The notes under the pieces: model-generated
What the model was told of the DNA's origin: nothing
What the model saw: only the letters and a program-made list of their open reading frames with translations
Databases searched by the model: none
Shown: positions 1-13,725 of the stretch, piece after piece
Layout of the letters: every line of letters starts with the position of its first letter
Position numbering within the stretch: the stretch's first letter is position 1
Assembly (NCBI GenBank): GCA_964035545.1
Contig: OZ037765.1
Location: 28,756,004 to 28,820,003 of the forward strand
From: Bugula neritina
Taxonomy: Eukaryota; Bryozoa; Gymnolaemata; Cheilostomatida; Bugulidae
DNA length: 64,000 nt
Direction of reading: 5' to 3'
Made by a program: the position numbers and the translations under genes

Positions 1-1116
1 GTATGACTGAGTAGTAGCTAAATGAAAGGTTAGTACTAGTTGGTACTAGTTGGTATTAGTAGCACTCAGTACTACGGTCTAGTTACGCTGAGGCAGTAGA
101 AGCTGGCAGATTGAGTAAAAAAAAATCAACTATTAACTGCTAAGTATGGAGATTTTTAGGATACTTAAGTACTAGTGAAGTATTATAGAGCCTTTAACTA
201 ACTCTTGCTGCTGCCATTCTCCTCTTCCCCTTAGTAATAACTTCTGGCAGCAATGGTAGACTTTCTCGGCATTATAAATTTGGTGTAAATAAGTTTTTAC
301 TAGCAAGCCATAATTTTATTTATAAAGTTTCATCATTATACTTAGCCTTATGAGTGCAAAGTTATCAGACAAGGTGCTTTTCTTCAAATTTTAGAACTTA
401 GCTGCCTTATGCTACTAGCTAGCATATGCAGTAGCTCAGTCTATCTTTGGTCACGTGTGTAGTACACATTGCGATGTAAGCCAGCCAGGTTCAAATTCAT
501 GATACTTTTATATACCTTTTAACATAATTGAAAGATATACTTGATGTATCAAAAGGCTTTTGGATTTCTACAGATTTACTGCCCCCAGAGTTTATCATTC
601 TCACGGGCTGTTTGGGAGAATCTGTACGCTAGGCACACGATTGTATTTTATTGCGGTAATTGACATTTAACTAAGTGGCTAGCGGATAATAAAAACCGAC
701 CGAGGCACACTGGTATACATACGGGTGTCAGTGCTAACATTTTTTACTGTCTAGGCGAATTCAAACAATAATGAACAATAATAGACTCAGACATGCTAAT
801 CACTCGTCTGTGCAAATTCCTTCCACGTGATTGGCTTAGCTTGATGTCACGTGATGATAATGTAGATCGTAGACAGGCAAGTTGTGTAAGTTAATCCATT
901 ACATAGTTACACAGATCGGGGGCAGATTGTGCATCGACTGAGTGCCGCAATTGTACGCTAAACCTCGCTCTGTCGTGTAGGGGCCAGCACCTTGCGCTGT
1001 AAAACTGGGTGATGCTGGATAACAATCGTCTAGTAAATTCTGTAATGTGTAGTATTAGAAGTATTTTCCGCAATAGAACCAGCAACTACCAACACCGGAG
1101 TAGTAACTCCAGCTGT
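1..1116. promoter_or_regulatory. Upstream region with three CACGTG E-boxes
   Basis: No coding sequence is visible. Palindromic CACGTG cores lie at about 452, 824-829 and 848-853, the last in the context GTCACGTGAT. An inverted CCAAT (ATTGG) directly follows the second core. They sit upstream of the candidate start codon at 1117, so this is read as its promoter. GTCACGTGAT matches 9 of 10 positions of the CLEAR element (GTCACGTGAC) bound by TFEB/MiT factors, but USF or MYC-type factors would bind the same core. The promoter role is inferred from motifs and position only. Confidence 0.35.
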
Positions 1117-4100
1117 ATGGGACAAAGTGAAAGTCGGGCATCAGCGACCACTGGTAGGAATACTAAGTCTAAGTCAGAAACGGGAGGTGAAAGGTTTCAC
1201 AAGTCACCAGCTAAAAAGGTAGGCTGACAGATGAGTAAGCAACTACAAAGTCGAATAACCTCGACTACCGTATTAATAATAATGAGAAAACTATAATCAT
1301 GTTCTTGCTCTAATTTTCACTACGAGTGGATAGTGATTGACCTAGACCTGACTAAGACTTACCTAGAGTTAGTCGTTTCAATTTATAAATATTTGTAGTT
1401 GTACTTATAGGCCTGGCATGTTGAGTTTGGTATATGACAATGTCTAACTCTATGTGGTAGCATCTAGACTTCTAACTGTATCAGTATAACTATACTGATA
1501 CAGTGTGAGTGTACAACTGCTGCTGCCGCTGATACCAGTAGACATAACATTTACAACATTTAAAATCTAAAACAACCCATATGTTTAAACCCATTCCGAG
1601 TTGCATGTTGAGAATAACGTATTAGTACGAGAGTATAGCCAAAAAAATATGTTTCGTGGTACTTAGTCTAAGCTGAATCACTAAAGTCGGAACAGTCTGA
1701 TGTCAGGTGGACCTTATAAAATAGACCCAGAAAGCTCATACTTTCAGCAGTTGTGTGTTTTATCAAAATTATAAGTAAGGAATAAAATGATCTATTCATA
1801 TCGCGTGCTGTGTGGAGGTTATTGATGTCACAAATTGGATAGGTTTTCCAACTTTTGATAGAGCAAAACATTAACTCATTTCTTCTGGTCATTATAATTT
1901 AGTATACTTTATTTGATTTACTGATTACTTTTTAGTTGTCAATTGACTTCAAAGTCTTGTCTGTTTTTTTATACGTATGCAGGCTCAGTAGATCATAGCA
2001 TTCAACTGTAATCTAACAAAGTATCTTTACACGAATTTTTAAAACCACCTTGACCTTTGACACCTTTCGAATCTTGCAGACTAACTAACTCTGTTCTTAA
2101 CAAATCTTTTACCAATAGTGCTAATGATTTCAACAAGTAATTTGAAAAAAATTATTTAATTTTTACCAGCATGTTGTTTATGATGAGCAAAGGTTTTTTA
2201 TTTGAAGTTGCAACATTTTAATTTCACTCTACGTCTGCCTATAATCTTAGTTATTGAGATAAGTGGGCTAATCTCCATATGGCTGTAGTCTGCTAGTATA
2301 AACAGTATAATGCAGAAAAGCCATACTTCTCTTTAGCTTTTTCAGCGTGTAGGGGGGAATGTAAAACAGAAAAGTTTGAAATTTTGCAGCCTACCTCTTA
2401 TGGCAGACTAAATAAGGGTGTCACACCTCTTATGAGACGCTGAATAAGGGCTCCGTGTTTTGCTGTAAAAAATTCTAGGCTGATTTTCACCACTCAATGC
2501 TTATTATAGTTATAATATTTTTTTGTAAATACTTTAACAACTTTTTGCCTGATTTGTTATTGGTGGTGTTACGCAACCCCAGACTGACTGCATCGTGTTA
2601 AGTATCTGTTGCCTCAACTGGAGACATAACATCTTTGTTATTTTGTGGTTTTTTGTCTTCTCAAAAGTGGTTTGGTGGTTAATAGTGCTCTGGGCAAAGT
2701 TAGCTGTTTGGTCTATGTTTTCTCCTAACAAGGATCAGGCTATGTTTTATAATTAGAAATTAGACACAACTATTTTAGTTTTTGCTAGTATAAACCGGTC
2801 AGTCGTTAGTGAGTTTGACTGCAAATTAAAATCGTAATTCATTAGTAATTAGAGCATAAATTCTAAGTGTAATAATACAAATAGAAATCTATTAAAGAAA
2901 AGACTAAATCTATTTTTCAATCTTCACCCTTCCCCCATTTTTTCCTTAAACACAAATCATCATCATCATTATTATTATATTTTGCCTCATGATGTGTGCA
3001 CTTGCCAGACAAATTAAAAGAAGTGGTTGCAAACTGTTTCAAGTAATTCTGAGCTTCATATTTACATGGTTGAACCAACAAAATAAAATCTAAATTACTG
3101 AAACTATTATAATCCTCGGGCTAGTATCATCAAAAGTCCACAGGCTAATATAAGTCATCCGGGCAATTGAGTTTGAACTGCCACAGCCAGTGGCAACTAG
3201 CAATGCTGCTTGCTCTACTCTCAATGAAAGAAAGTATGTTAGTTAACTGTTCAAGGGCCTCTTAGAACTACACAGTCCAGTATTTGGACCAGGTGATGGA
3301 ATGCACTACTTGAGGTTGGTTTAAGATTTGACTTTGTACACAAAATATAGACTACAATAGCTATTCCAGGTGACCTCAGCTGACAAGCTTATATCAAGGT
3401 ACCTCTTTGGACCACGCCCACTTTAATGAAGTACTGCAGCATTTCATGGTCCAAGTAATAGCTTTGTGGTTGTCACTAATAATCAGAGGGCATGGAGGTT
3501 GTCTGAAGGTCAGCAGACGTGAAGTGTTGCTGGACATGATTGTTTTTAGCTTCAAATAATGTCTAAATAATCGGCAGTATTTATAGTCCAATCAAGTTGA
3601 AGATGCCAACTTAATGGAGCATAAATTCAAATCACTGTGAAATATGCTCTGTGCTGAAAGCTGACCTAATCAATCCTCCCCTTTGTAGTCTTACAAGGAC
3701 TAACATTTTTCTTCTACTTTGTTTGGCCCCAACTCTGAAGGGCATTTTTTTTAGTCTGGTCAGTAAACTTCACTCAGGTGATTGCCATCTTTCCCTGCTT
3801 GTCTACTAACAGTTAATGGTCATCCCACTCCTATTAATCAACTTCTCCATCATTTTTAAATCCTGTTGCAAAAAGTAGATTATTCTCACTAATCCATCTG
3901 CAGTGAGTGTAGTTAGTCTCACAGATGTGTATGTGATGGCAATATTGGAGTCAGAGGCTTGTTTAGGTCTGACCACAATGCAGCCTACTGTACACTGCAA
4001 GTTCACTTTTTTGTCATCTAAATCTTTTTTGTTAGTTGGCAGTGACTGCATGCTTGCTTTGAAGCTGCAAATACTGACAAAATATTGCGAGACTTTTGAC

Positions 4101-6096
4101 ATAAAGGTAGCATGTCATTCATTACTTGTTATGTCAATAAAAAGGTTTTTTGCATGGTTTGAGAAACTAGGTTTTTTGCTGTGAATTTTTTGCTTGAATG
4201 TTTTTGCTGTCGGTGATTTGTTCCTTCACCTTTGGTTGTTGTAGCAGCACCAGAGCTGTAGGCAGCCATGTTCTGTTACACCAGTATCTGTGCGAGGTGG
4301 TTGTGTGAATGTCTAATCTTCTTACTCTTTGTCGGCTGATTGCCATTAGACAACCAGACAAAATACTAATGAAGATGTGATTGACAAATGATAAAGCCTT
4401 CAACTATGCCTGTAGTTATGTGGTCAAATTACAAATCACGTCTAACCTCCACCATCAGTCTATCCACTCACTAATGATGCTGGTTTATTTATTGAAAGTG
4501 AGTTCTAGAATCTAGATACGTAGAGTTGAGTGAATCAACTGTCTGGACTTGAAATGTATGTACTGCCCTCTACAGCTCAGTCTAGCCAACTGCAGCTCAC
4601 TAATTGCTTATTAAGAGGTTGTTTCCACGGTTGAACCTGCATGGTGAACAAACTTGAAATTCAATGTAGTGAAAATGTTGAAGGAAAAGCACCTCAGTTA
4701 ACTCAGTTTGTTGACAAAGATTCACCTGACCATGCGTGTTGTAAACTACCCCCAAATTTCTAGAAGCCTAATTTAGAGAAAGGCTGTAGCAAAATGAAGC
4801 TGATTGTAAGGCCAGGGGAAGGGAAGATAATATAATTATGTGTCTAGTATATTTTCCATTTCAGTTCAGTGTGCATATTCCTCTGTAATTAAATAACCCG
4901 TTCCTATAGTTGAAGCCCAGTGTGCGAAAGCGTGTGCCTTCAGTTTCATCAGGGAAGGTTTCGCTACTGCGAAATGTATTTAGTATCTAGTAGTGAGTTG
5001 GTAGTTACGTGTGTGTACTAAGAGCCCGTCTCACTCGGCAGTGCACTCAGGCTACAACCGGAAAGAGCTATATGTAAATTTAGAAACTTGACCGTCTGTT
5101 TTGTCCACTTCATAGACCTGTCTACAAAACAAATAGCTGTCTGGTCACCGTCTGGCTATACTCCCTTGGGTTCTAGCTTCAGATGCATTTGTAATTAGTG
5201 CAATATGCATGGGTGGGTAAATATAGATTATCAGCGTGACTACATTCAATCCTGAATTATGACATTATAATTACGGTATTAATGAATATTTTTTTCTAGA
5301 CTAGCTTTGCCAGCTGCTGCTAGTCAAGCATACACCTGCCCACCTAGTATTATATCTATTTAGTGCGATCTCTCTTTTAACAGTAGGACAAAATATCCAC
5401 CCAATATGCATGCCTCTAGTGTTGATATCAGTTCTGTGCACTTGAGGTTTCACCTTGCCCACTCACTAGAGGGCATTAGATTACCATCACTAGCCATCTG
5501 AGATTGCTTTGTAGTCTAGAAGATTTCTTGGTTTTAAAAAATATTTGCCCTTACATTTAGTTAAAACCTACTTGCTGTATCCGTACTTCATCTGTATCCG
5601 TGTTAGTTACTCCATCAAAACTGAGATGGGTTGTCTATGTACGTTATAGTTGGTGATGTGCTGCATTGCTGGGTACAAACTAATTTGAGAATCTGATTTG
5701 TAGAAATCTGCCCGCCGTCATATGCCTACCAAAAGTAGTCCTTACACAACTACTACTCAAGACAAAGATTTAGAACACACAAGGGTTCAGACAGAATTGT
5801 CAAGGATGTTAGATAATTCTAGAATACCAAGAGGCACAGACGGAGACCTGGGTTATCGGCAATATCAGTATGAACTGGTGCAGGCTCGTAAATACGATGA
5901 AGCACATAAAACAGACTGCACCACCCCACCAAACATGACTCTAACTAATACAAGTGCAGATCAAAATTGCTCATATTTTGCAAATCGAGGAGAATCTTCG
6001 GGACCTCCTTCCTACTCCCATTTCAGTGCATCACCATCTTCCGGAGCTAGTCACAACCTGCCTACCTATGATATGGCAATGAGTAGTAATCGGTGA
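1117..6096 (+). CDS. Candidate small basic protein with N-myristoylation-type start
   Basis: I do not recognise this gene. Exon 1 (1117-1218) opens with MGQSES, a fit to the N-myristoylation signal (Gly2, Ser6), and continues Ser/Lys/Arg-rich to a GT donor after an AAG codon. The same frame is open upstream to 1009, so Met at 1117 is chosen for the myristoylation fit. A terminal exon (5704-6096) follows an AG acceptor in the matching phase and ends in a Ser/Pro/Tyr-rich tail with a PPSY motif (the PPxY type bound by WW domains), then TGA. Joined directly, the protein is 164 residues: a basic, possibly membrane-anchored N-terminus and an unstructured tail. The 4.5-kb intron is long for this window, so further exons may lie within it, or the two exons may belong to different genes. 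A stop just before 5704 rules out extension of the last exon upstream. Confidence 0.35.
1475..1504. repeat. Perfect 14-bp-arm hairpin
   Basis: ACTGTATCAGTATA and its exact reverse complement flank a 2-base centre, in the presumed intron of the first candidate gene. Nothing further is known; it resembles the short palindromic ATAC/AGTAT motifs found elsewhere in the window. Confidence 0.6.
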
Positions 6097-9000
6097 CAGT
6101 TGCGGCTAGTAAAGCCGTGCTCATTTTTAAACTCTTGAAATATCCTTCGTTGTTTTGTAAATATATAGCGGCACTGGAGTCTCGTCTTCATAGAAGTACT
6201 GCTGACTGCATAGACAGGGCTCCAGGCAGAGGAGACAACACCAGTAACAGCTAACCCCTTGTATATATACTGTGTCTGGGTATCTATTGGTTGAAGCATT
6301 GTATGCAGCTAAGCTGACTTTAGTGAAACAGTATTATAGGAGTAAAATATCTGTACTCTTTAAACTTCTTGTTATGAACATAATTATTATCCAATATATT
6401 TTATTACATAAGTTTATGGTTTTAAAAGTTATGTTTTTTCTGTGAAACAAATTTTATTGCATTGGTTGAGAAGTTTTTCAGCTTTCATTTTCTTGGCCTT
6501 TTCCTTTAGTCTACTATACTTTGTTGTTTCTTTAAATTCAATATTTTGAACTGGAGATATTTGTTAACTGCTGATAAATTATTGACAGTATAGATATAAT
6601 AGGCGAGTAGGCCAAACTCAGAGTTGTGTGCTCATTGTTTTACAAATAGAATCTTCCATTGTTGAAAAACTGGGAAATGATATTACTTGATATATTATCA
6701 CCAAGTATATTGTTTTTGGATATGACAAATATCACATCTTAACTGTGGAACTTTAAGTTGGAATTTTAAAATTGATACAATCTAAATAACCTAACACTGA
6801 TGCCATTCAACTCAACTGGATTAAATGGTAGTTAGAACATAAAAGTAGGAAACATGCTACTTCAGCCAGTGTAGGTTCGAAAGAAGATAGAATTGCATTG
6901 CCAAAAGTTAATATGATGCCTAGTTTGTTAATCAGAGGGGAGTAGCACCACCAACCAGATTGGTTACTGGAATGGTTCATTCATTGGTTGCAGTCATGAG
7001 ATTAGGAATTTGAAATTTTCCACAAATTGACAACAGCTTTTGATCAGATAGTGATGTTTATTCTAGATACTGGACAGACAGACAATTTGCAGTATTGATC
7101 TTTATCCATCATTAGAATTCAAAAAGTGTAGATGGCATCATAGATTTAATGAGCACATTAAGTAGCAACTCCATAATCTATGCTCAAGTGCCTAACGTCT
7201 GTAATTATTAATGAAAATAAATTAATACCTGAGTAATAAATATAATAAACATTGTTAGGTGCATGCACTTAGCTTGTATTCTATATAGTTCTTTATCTAG
7301 TAACACTGGAATAACTACCTCCTAGCATGATTTTTAATGAAATAATGTGATTCTAGACTCTATCTTCTGCATTACATCATAAATGTAGCTCTAACTCCAT
7401 TCTCACGGCTGCAGCAAATCATCTAACATTCTAGTTCCATAACAATAAATCCTAACTGAATTACACAAATGATTGTAAGTTGATGGCACCATGTCTAGAC
7501 TGGGCTATATTATACTGTGATTTATTAATTAATATACCATGGTAGCTAGCTTTCATCCATTATTCTAGTATGAAATATACATGCAACTCAAGTGCCTGTT
7601 GGAATTTGAAACCAGGAGAGCACTATGTTAATATATTGCTTGTGCTCCAACTTTAAATTGATCATTCTCAATTAAATAAAATCAATTATGGTAATAGAAG
7701 TTTTCTATGCAGTTTTTTAAAACAAATGTTGCCACAAAGTAGATGTAAATATGAGATTATAAAAAGAAACTCAGAGGAGCCAGCCACCTTAACAGATATA
7801 TTGTAGCTTATCACACCTGCTATGACCACTTACTAATAACCATAGTTGCATGGCTGAGCACTGGATTGCTATTTTATGTTGGTCTCATTATTTATTTGCA
7901 CCACAAATAGAAGATATTGAAATATGTAAATTAATGCCATGGAAATCAGTACCCATATCTACCTTAAGTGCATGAAGCTGGACCAAATAAGTAATAATTA
8001 TGAACTATGTATATTTAAGCATAGCTATTAGATTTATGCTATGGAGCTTTCAACAACTTTAACATTAGTTTCAAATGTGGCTTTAAATTCTGGGTCAAAT
8101 GATAAGTTTTTCTTTCACAAAGGTTGAAAGTGAGTAGTAGTAGCATGTATAAGGAATAATGCACGAGTGGGGATATTTTCATTTAACTTAGGCTTCTAAA
8201 ATTAAATTTGACATTTAGCTTTGGGATGCTGTTTCTTGACTTCACAGACAAGCAGCTTATCTACTTGTAAATACCAGATAGAACTAGACAGCTCTATACA
8301 ATAAGTAACTCAGTCTATCACAGCACTCAACAGCAGCATTAATCTAGGTCTACATTATAATTTGTACCAATACACTTCAGCATATTACTAACAACACAGT
8401 GTACAATTATTATGCTAGTATTTTGACACTTGCTTCTATTTTTAAAAAAAAAGTTCTAATCAATATATGTTATTTTAACATGAAAGTGAGCAGTATGATT
8501 TGGCACATGTACATGTACATTTGCATGTGTAATATATAATACAAAGTATAGTGGGCAAAATATAGATATATATATATATAATACTATGTTGAAGTAATCG
8601 GCTGTTACCCATGAAGTAATAGTATAAGATCTACACTTTAGTCATCCTATTTCATCGTTTGTCTACTGGTAGAGTGAATAAGTGAAATGCCATTTTTAAA
8701 GCATAGTATGCTTTTAAAAATTACCATGAGTTATATGGTAGTGATTGCTAAGCTGATCTCAATTTTATACACATTTCACTGCATATATTATCTTCGAAGT
8801 CATAGTTATTCCAACTTTTGCTAAAGAGGAGACAACTTCATGTGTTGAACTGATTTCTAAAAGTGAAGATGATTGTATAACTACCAGCATATTGATACAA
8901 TTGTCTGGGTAAAACCGCATCTGCTAGTATCTTGTAAGAATGTGATGACGAAGCTTCTGTCTGGGTTTGGCTGCTGCTGGTGGTATGTACTGACAGCGTA

Positions 9001-10431
9001 AATACTTCTCATACCTTCTTGTCTTCACTCTGGCGGTGGATAGGTCATGCAATAAAACGACCTTGCTTAGGTCTGCTGACAAATTGTTGAAACTTGTGCA
9101 CAGATTTTAAATATGTAAAGTGAACGAGGAGCTACTTAAGATTTTGGCATTGTTAAAATGGTATCAAAGAGATTTTTTTAGTTCTTTCCTTTAGTGGCTC
9201 CACCTATCATGATATAGAAGTGTGACAGCTCAGTTTACAGCTCCACGAATGGTACAAGTGATGGATGGAGTCAGCAAAGGAAGTAACTAAAAGACCCCTA
9301 GTACACGGTTTCATCATTCACTTGTCATGCATTAGTAGGAGTTGTGTCTGGCTGTGCAGGGATATTTCAATAATATAACATTTTGTTGCTCTAAACTTTC
9401 TAGCTATAGAACTATGGGACTGTTATCTGGTGATATTAACTATCTAGGGAAGGTCCAGGTGCTATTAGATGAGCTGGATAAGAGGATGGTGCATTTGTAG
9501 ATGTTATAACAACTAGTGTATGCCTAGAGTCAAGTGCACATCATGTAAGTGTGATAGAGTAGATACTGCAACAATTTTGTATTTTTTTAATGTATTTTAC
9601 ATATTAAGGTTTATTCATTTAATGTCTAGTAAACAGAAATGCTTTCCAGTAGTTTTATATTTAGAAATACCAATTAGGTTACATGCTAGATTGTCTTGGA
9701 ATTATATAAAATAGATTACTGCTGTTGTCAGCTCTAAACCGGGAATTATCAATTTAGAGATAACAAAATTGATAAAATGTGAGCGAAATATTCCCAGTTT
9801 TTACCACAAAACACATTAAATTTCTGATGTCTACATGACATTGATTCTACTATAATTCATATGCTGGGTAATGTGTCGTAGATCAATTTAAAAAATTGTG
9901 GTAAAATTACTTACACAAAAAATATTCTAGCTCTTTTTTACTCCATTTACAAGTGGGTATATACTATCAAGGTTTAGGATTTCTCATCAACCAGCAGATT
10001 CATGAGCAGTTCACGGCTAAGTTCTCACACTAGTTTTTGACCAGTCTGCCCATACAGGACTGCAGCAAGTATTGCCAACTATAAAAACCTAAATTGAGAC
10101 ACTGCAAAGAGCCGCAGCTGGAGTTGCTAATTATAATTGCTGTCCTTTTTATTTGAAGTCATCACTGCAAAACCGCAGACTGATTATTCTTCTTGTGTTC
10201 AAAATTCTTAGAAACTGCTAAAGTTTTCTCATACACATCGATGGGAAACAAATTGTGACTCAGTAATGAGCAAGTAATTATATTTGTGGAAAAAGTGATG
10301 CCCACAAAGATTCTGTGTTTAATCAACTTCTTCACAAACGTGTTCCATAACCTTGTGTGGTATTTGTACCCATTTAGTGACCGAGTTTAGGGTGATATTA
10401 CTAAGTACAAACTGACTTTTATAAATTTCAG
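6097..10431. other. Intergenic, no gene seen
   Basis: AT-rich DNA with frequent stops in all frames. A short (AT)n tract lies near 8565-8580 and an ACATGT-rich palindromic stretch near 8505-8530. The 5' exon of the following secreted-protein gene must lie here or close by, because that gene's first visible exon begins with the G of a probable split ATG. I could not identify that exon. Confidence 0.5.
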
Positions 10432-13400
10432 GGATTCCAAGTTGCTAGCATTGCTTGTGGTGATTGGTTTGGTGTCGTGTGTGACTAGCACTTACCAACC
10501 AGGTAAGTTTATTTTAGTTATTAGTGATGATCTATTATTATGGTGAAAGGAATTTTGTTACTTGGTGACCCTGTGGCAGTTTTGGAGCATAAAAATTAAT
10601 TGTTTGTACTTTCAGACAAAAATTCTAGTTTCCTGTAGTCTGTAGGTGATTATTATTATAAAGTATAGAATTAAGGAATAATATATAGCTAATGAGTCAA
10701 CGTGTCAAAATATTTCAACCAAGCCAAAACAATCTGAGCTGGCATTTTTATAATGTTGATGAACAGCCATGTTCTGTCTGTTTTCAAACATGAAAGAAAA
10801 TAGCCAATATAGGGTGACATCAAAATGCTTGATTCCAAATAGACTAGAATTGCTTACTGGATGAGCCAATCATTAAAATATTGTTATTTCATATCAGGAA
10901 CAAAGCAGACACACAGACAGCAATACGTGCAGTAAAGTCTAGACACTGATAGTATATATATAAATTATAAATAAACTCTGGTGGCTTGATGAGTACTATG
11001 GTTGGTTTATATGGGGAAAACTATTAATAAACGTCTAGCTCTGTGAAAGCTTAGAGCATGCTGGTTTAGCTAATGAATTCGCCAAAGGATTTTAATTCAA
11101 TTAGTAGATTGAAGACATTTCAAATGATATGCTGAGCAGTAAAATATGAGATACCGATATATATTTATTAAAAAATTATAAATATTTACCGGCTTTTATA
11201 TTTAAACTTCTTACTAAAATCTTAATGAAATAACTGCAACTTGTTTTTACTATATGCTAGTAGTTTAATATGTAATTTAATTAGGACTATTAGATGATTT
11301 TTTTTTTTTCTAAAAGGGTGCATAATATTATTTGTAGGAAAATATTTTAAATAAAAATGATTGCACATTAAATTATCCATAGCAACCTATTGCTGTTGTG
11401 ATTTGGAATCTACATTTCTATTCAGATGGGGAGTTTTTCACTTTTTTGTGAAAATAGACAACTCCAACATGTTATATAGATCCACTGAAGCAACTAATAT
11501 AACCTACATGTATGATTTATGAATGTTACTGGATGTAAAAATGAATGAACTATAACTTTAGTTTTAGTTCATTGGTAAAATTACAATTTTAAATTACTAT
11601 TTAATATAAATAAAATGTTAACCTAATTTGACATATAACATGCATACAACTTTCTGCTTATTAACCAAAAAATTTTAATAAAATAAAACATTTTGAATAA
11701 TATTTTCATCTATTACCTACATTAGTATGCAGATATGTGTGTTGAAAAAGTAATTGTCTTCTCACCAAACCTATATTTGTGAAGAAATTTAAAAGTTTAT
11801 CACCTTTCATCTCTGACAATTTTCTGTTGTATAGATAATGGCTTGAAGAAAAGAGAATGGGGCTTTTCAAACCTCAATAAGAAAATGGAAGAACTAAGGC
11901 AGAGACTGAAATATATGAAAACCAAGCTGAAAGACAAACTGAGTGAAATAGCTAAAAAAACCGCAAACATATCAAATCACATAACAGTTGGTGGAACCAG
12001 TGATGGGAATAAGCAGGTGCTATATTCTATAAATACCCTGGCAAATTGATTTCCGTAAAATTAGCAGATAATACACTATAAATGGAATAATAATATGTAA
12101 AATTTACTGGTTGAACTATTAATGTATGTTTTGCTAGCTTAGGAACATCTGCCTCAAGTTGGCTCAGCTATTATTGCCAGCATTACAGCCTGACCAAATG
12201 CAAATGCTGTTTTAGTGGGACAACTCTACATGTGTTTGCTCTATAATATATTCAATACACAAGTTTGTCTTTTCTAAGGTTTCTAATCTCTCTGTAGTTT
12301 GTTATGTTGAATATTTTCACTTGCCATTAACTTCTGCAGTTGGATTTTTATTCTCTACTGAAGTTCTTCATATATAATATAGAAATATACAGTCAGTTGT
12401 AACAAATGTAATTATTTTGACATGCTTTGGTTAATTTGTACAGATAAATATACTTTGTGTTATTGCTGTTCACCATATTCAAGTATATTATAGTACTGTG
12501 CTTGTAAACTTCTTGCTTATCACATGTTTTGAATAAATGACTTTGAAGTTTATTTTTAGCATATCTGGGCTGGACATGGCTCCATTCTTGTGATAAACAG
12601 TCGCGGATACATCGAAAGCTCCTCAATGGATACCAGCAGGATTGGTGCTCCTGTCCCGGTGACCGCAATCGACCTCACTGCTGACCTTGACTTAGTATGT
12701 ACCTCATAGTAGATCTCATATGTACTTTGTAATAGGCCTCACTGATGACCTTGACATAGTATACATGCTATATTAGATCTCAATGGAGAAATTGACATGC
12801 ATGAGTATAATATGTTAAAGGTGGGGGAAATTCTGAACCTTTTTCAATATTTTTACATCAACAGATTTTCACATTGCTAGATGCAAACCTCTGGCCTTAC
12901 ATTTCATACCATAAAAGTTGCTGTTGATATTAAGCTTTTGTAACTTAAAATAAAAATTCAATATTTTATGCATTTTATGCACCCTAGTCAATGTTTCACC
13001 ATGTTCATGTGTTGATGAGATATCAACATGATATAAAATGATCAATTCTGCTACTTGTCTAAAAAGTGTATCATTAATACATTCATTATCATATATGGAT
13101 ATAAAAATTGCTTAATATTTATTTTTTATTGCGAATTTAATAAAGAAAATGCTTTTAATAATAATAAATTTTATTTCCTTTAGAAATTATAACCCCATTA
13201 TAGAGATATTTCTGTTTTTTTCATAACAATTACTGTTTATGCCCTAGCAAATGCACTTATGTAGAATCTTTAACAAACTTTTCTACTGACTTTTATTCAG
13301 GCTACTTGTATGGACATCAACGTGCTTTCTGTCCAAGTTGCAGTCTGTGGTAGGGGAGGGCGATGCAAGACTCTGACCACGCCCTCTTCAACTGCCAAAG

Positions 13401-13480
13401 TATGTCCCGGATCAGTCAGTATTTCATCAGGCTCAAGCCATGTTGTCCATGGAAACAGTGGTAGCATCATGTTTGGATAA
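10432..13480 (+). CDS. Secreted coiled-coil protein of unknown family
   Basis: Exons 10432-10502, 11835-12016, 12560-12694 and 13301-13480 join in one frame to a TAA; all have AG acceptors and GT donors. If an upstream exon supplies AT, so that the first G completes ATG, the product is 189 residues. It opens with a signal peptide: MDSK, a hydrophobic run (LLALLVVIGLVSCV), then small residues before TSTYQP. Exon 2 is a highly charged Lys/Glu heptad-like helix (about residues 33-70), probably a coiled coil. Exons 3-4 encode a Gly/Ser-rich segment of likely beta structure with four cysteines (motifs ATCMD, CGRGGRC and KVCPG) ending at MFG. A polyadenylation signal (AATAAA) lies near 13546. I know no matching family. 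An oligomeric extracellular protein is a guess from the layout. Confidence 0.6.
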
Positions 13481-13725
13481 AATAATTGATATCATTTTGT
13501 TAGCAGATACATGCATGCTGTCAATTGCTGTAAAAGTGTGCCTTCAATAAAATGATTTGTATGCAGTAATATATTTTGTTACCATCACACAACAGCAAAT
13601 TTTTGAATAAAAAACCTCAACATAAAATCTCAATCATGCAAACTTTAAAATATCAACTCACATCATTTTGTCTAAAATTAATTAATTATTTGAATTTCAA
13701 CATGATAATATTATAATGCTCTCAC
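13481..13725. other. 3' flank of secreted-protein gene
   Basis: Contains AATAAA polyadenylation signals soon after the stop codon, then AT-rich DNA up to the left arm of the large inverted repeat. No coding sequence seen. Confidence 0.4.
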
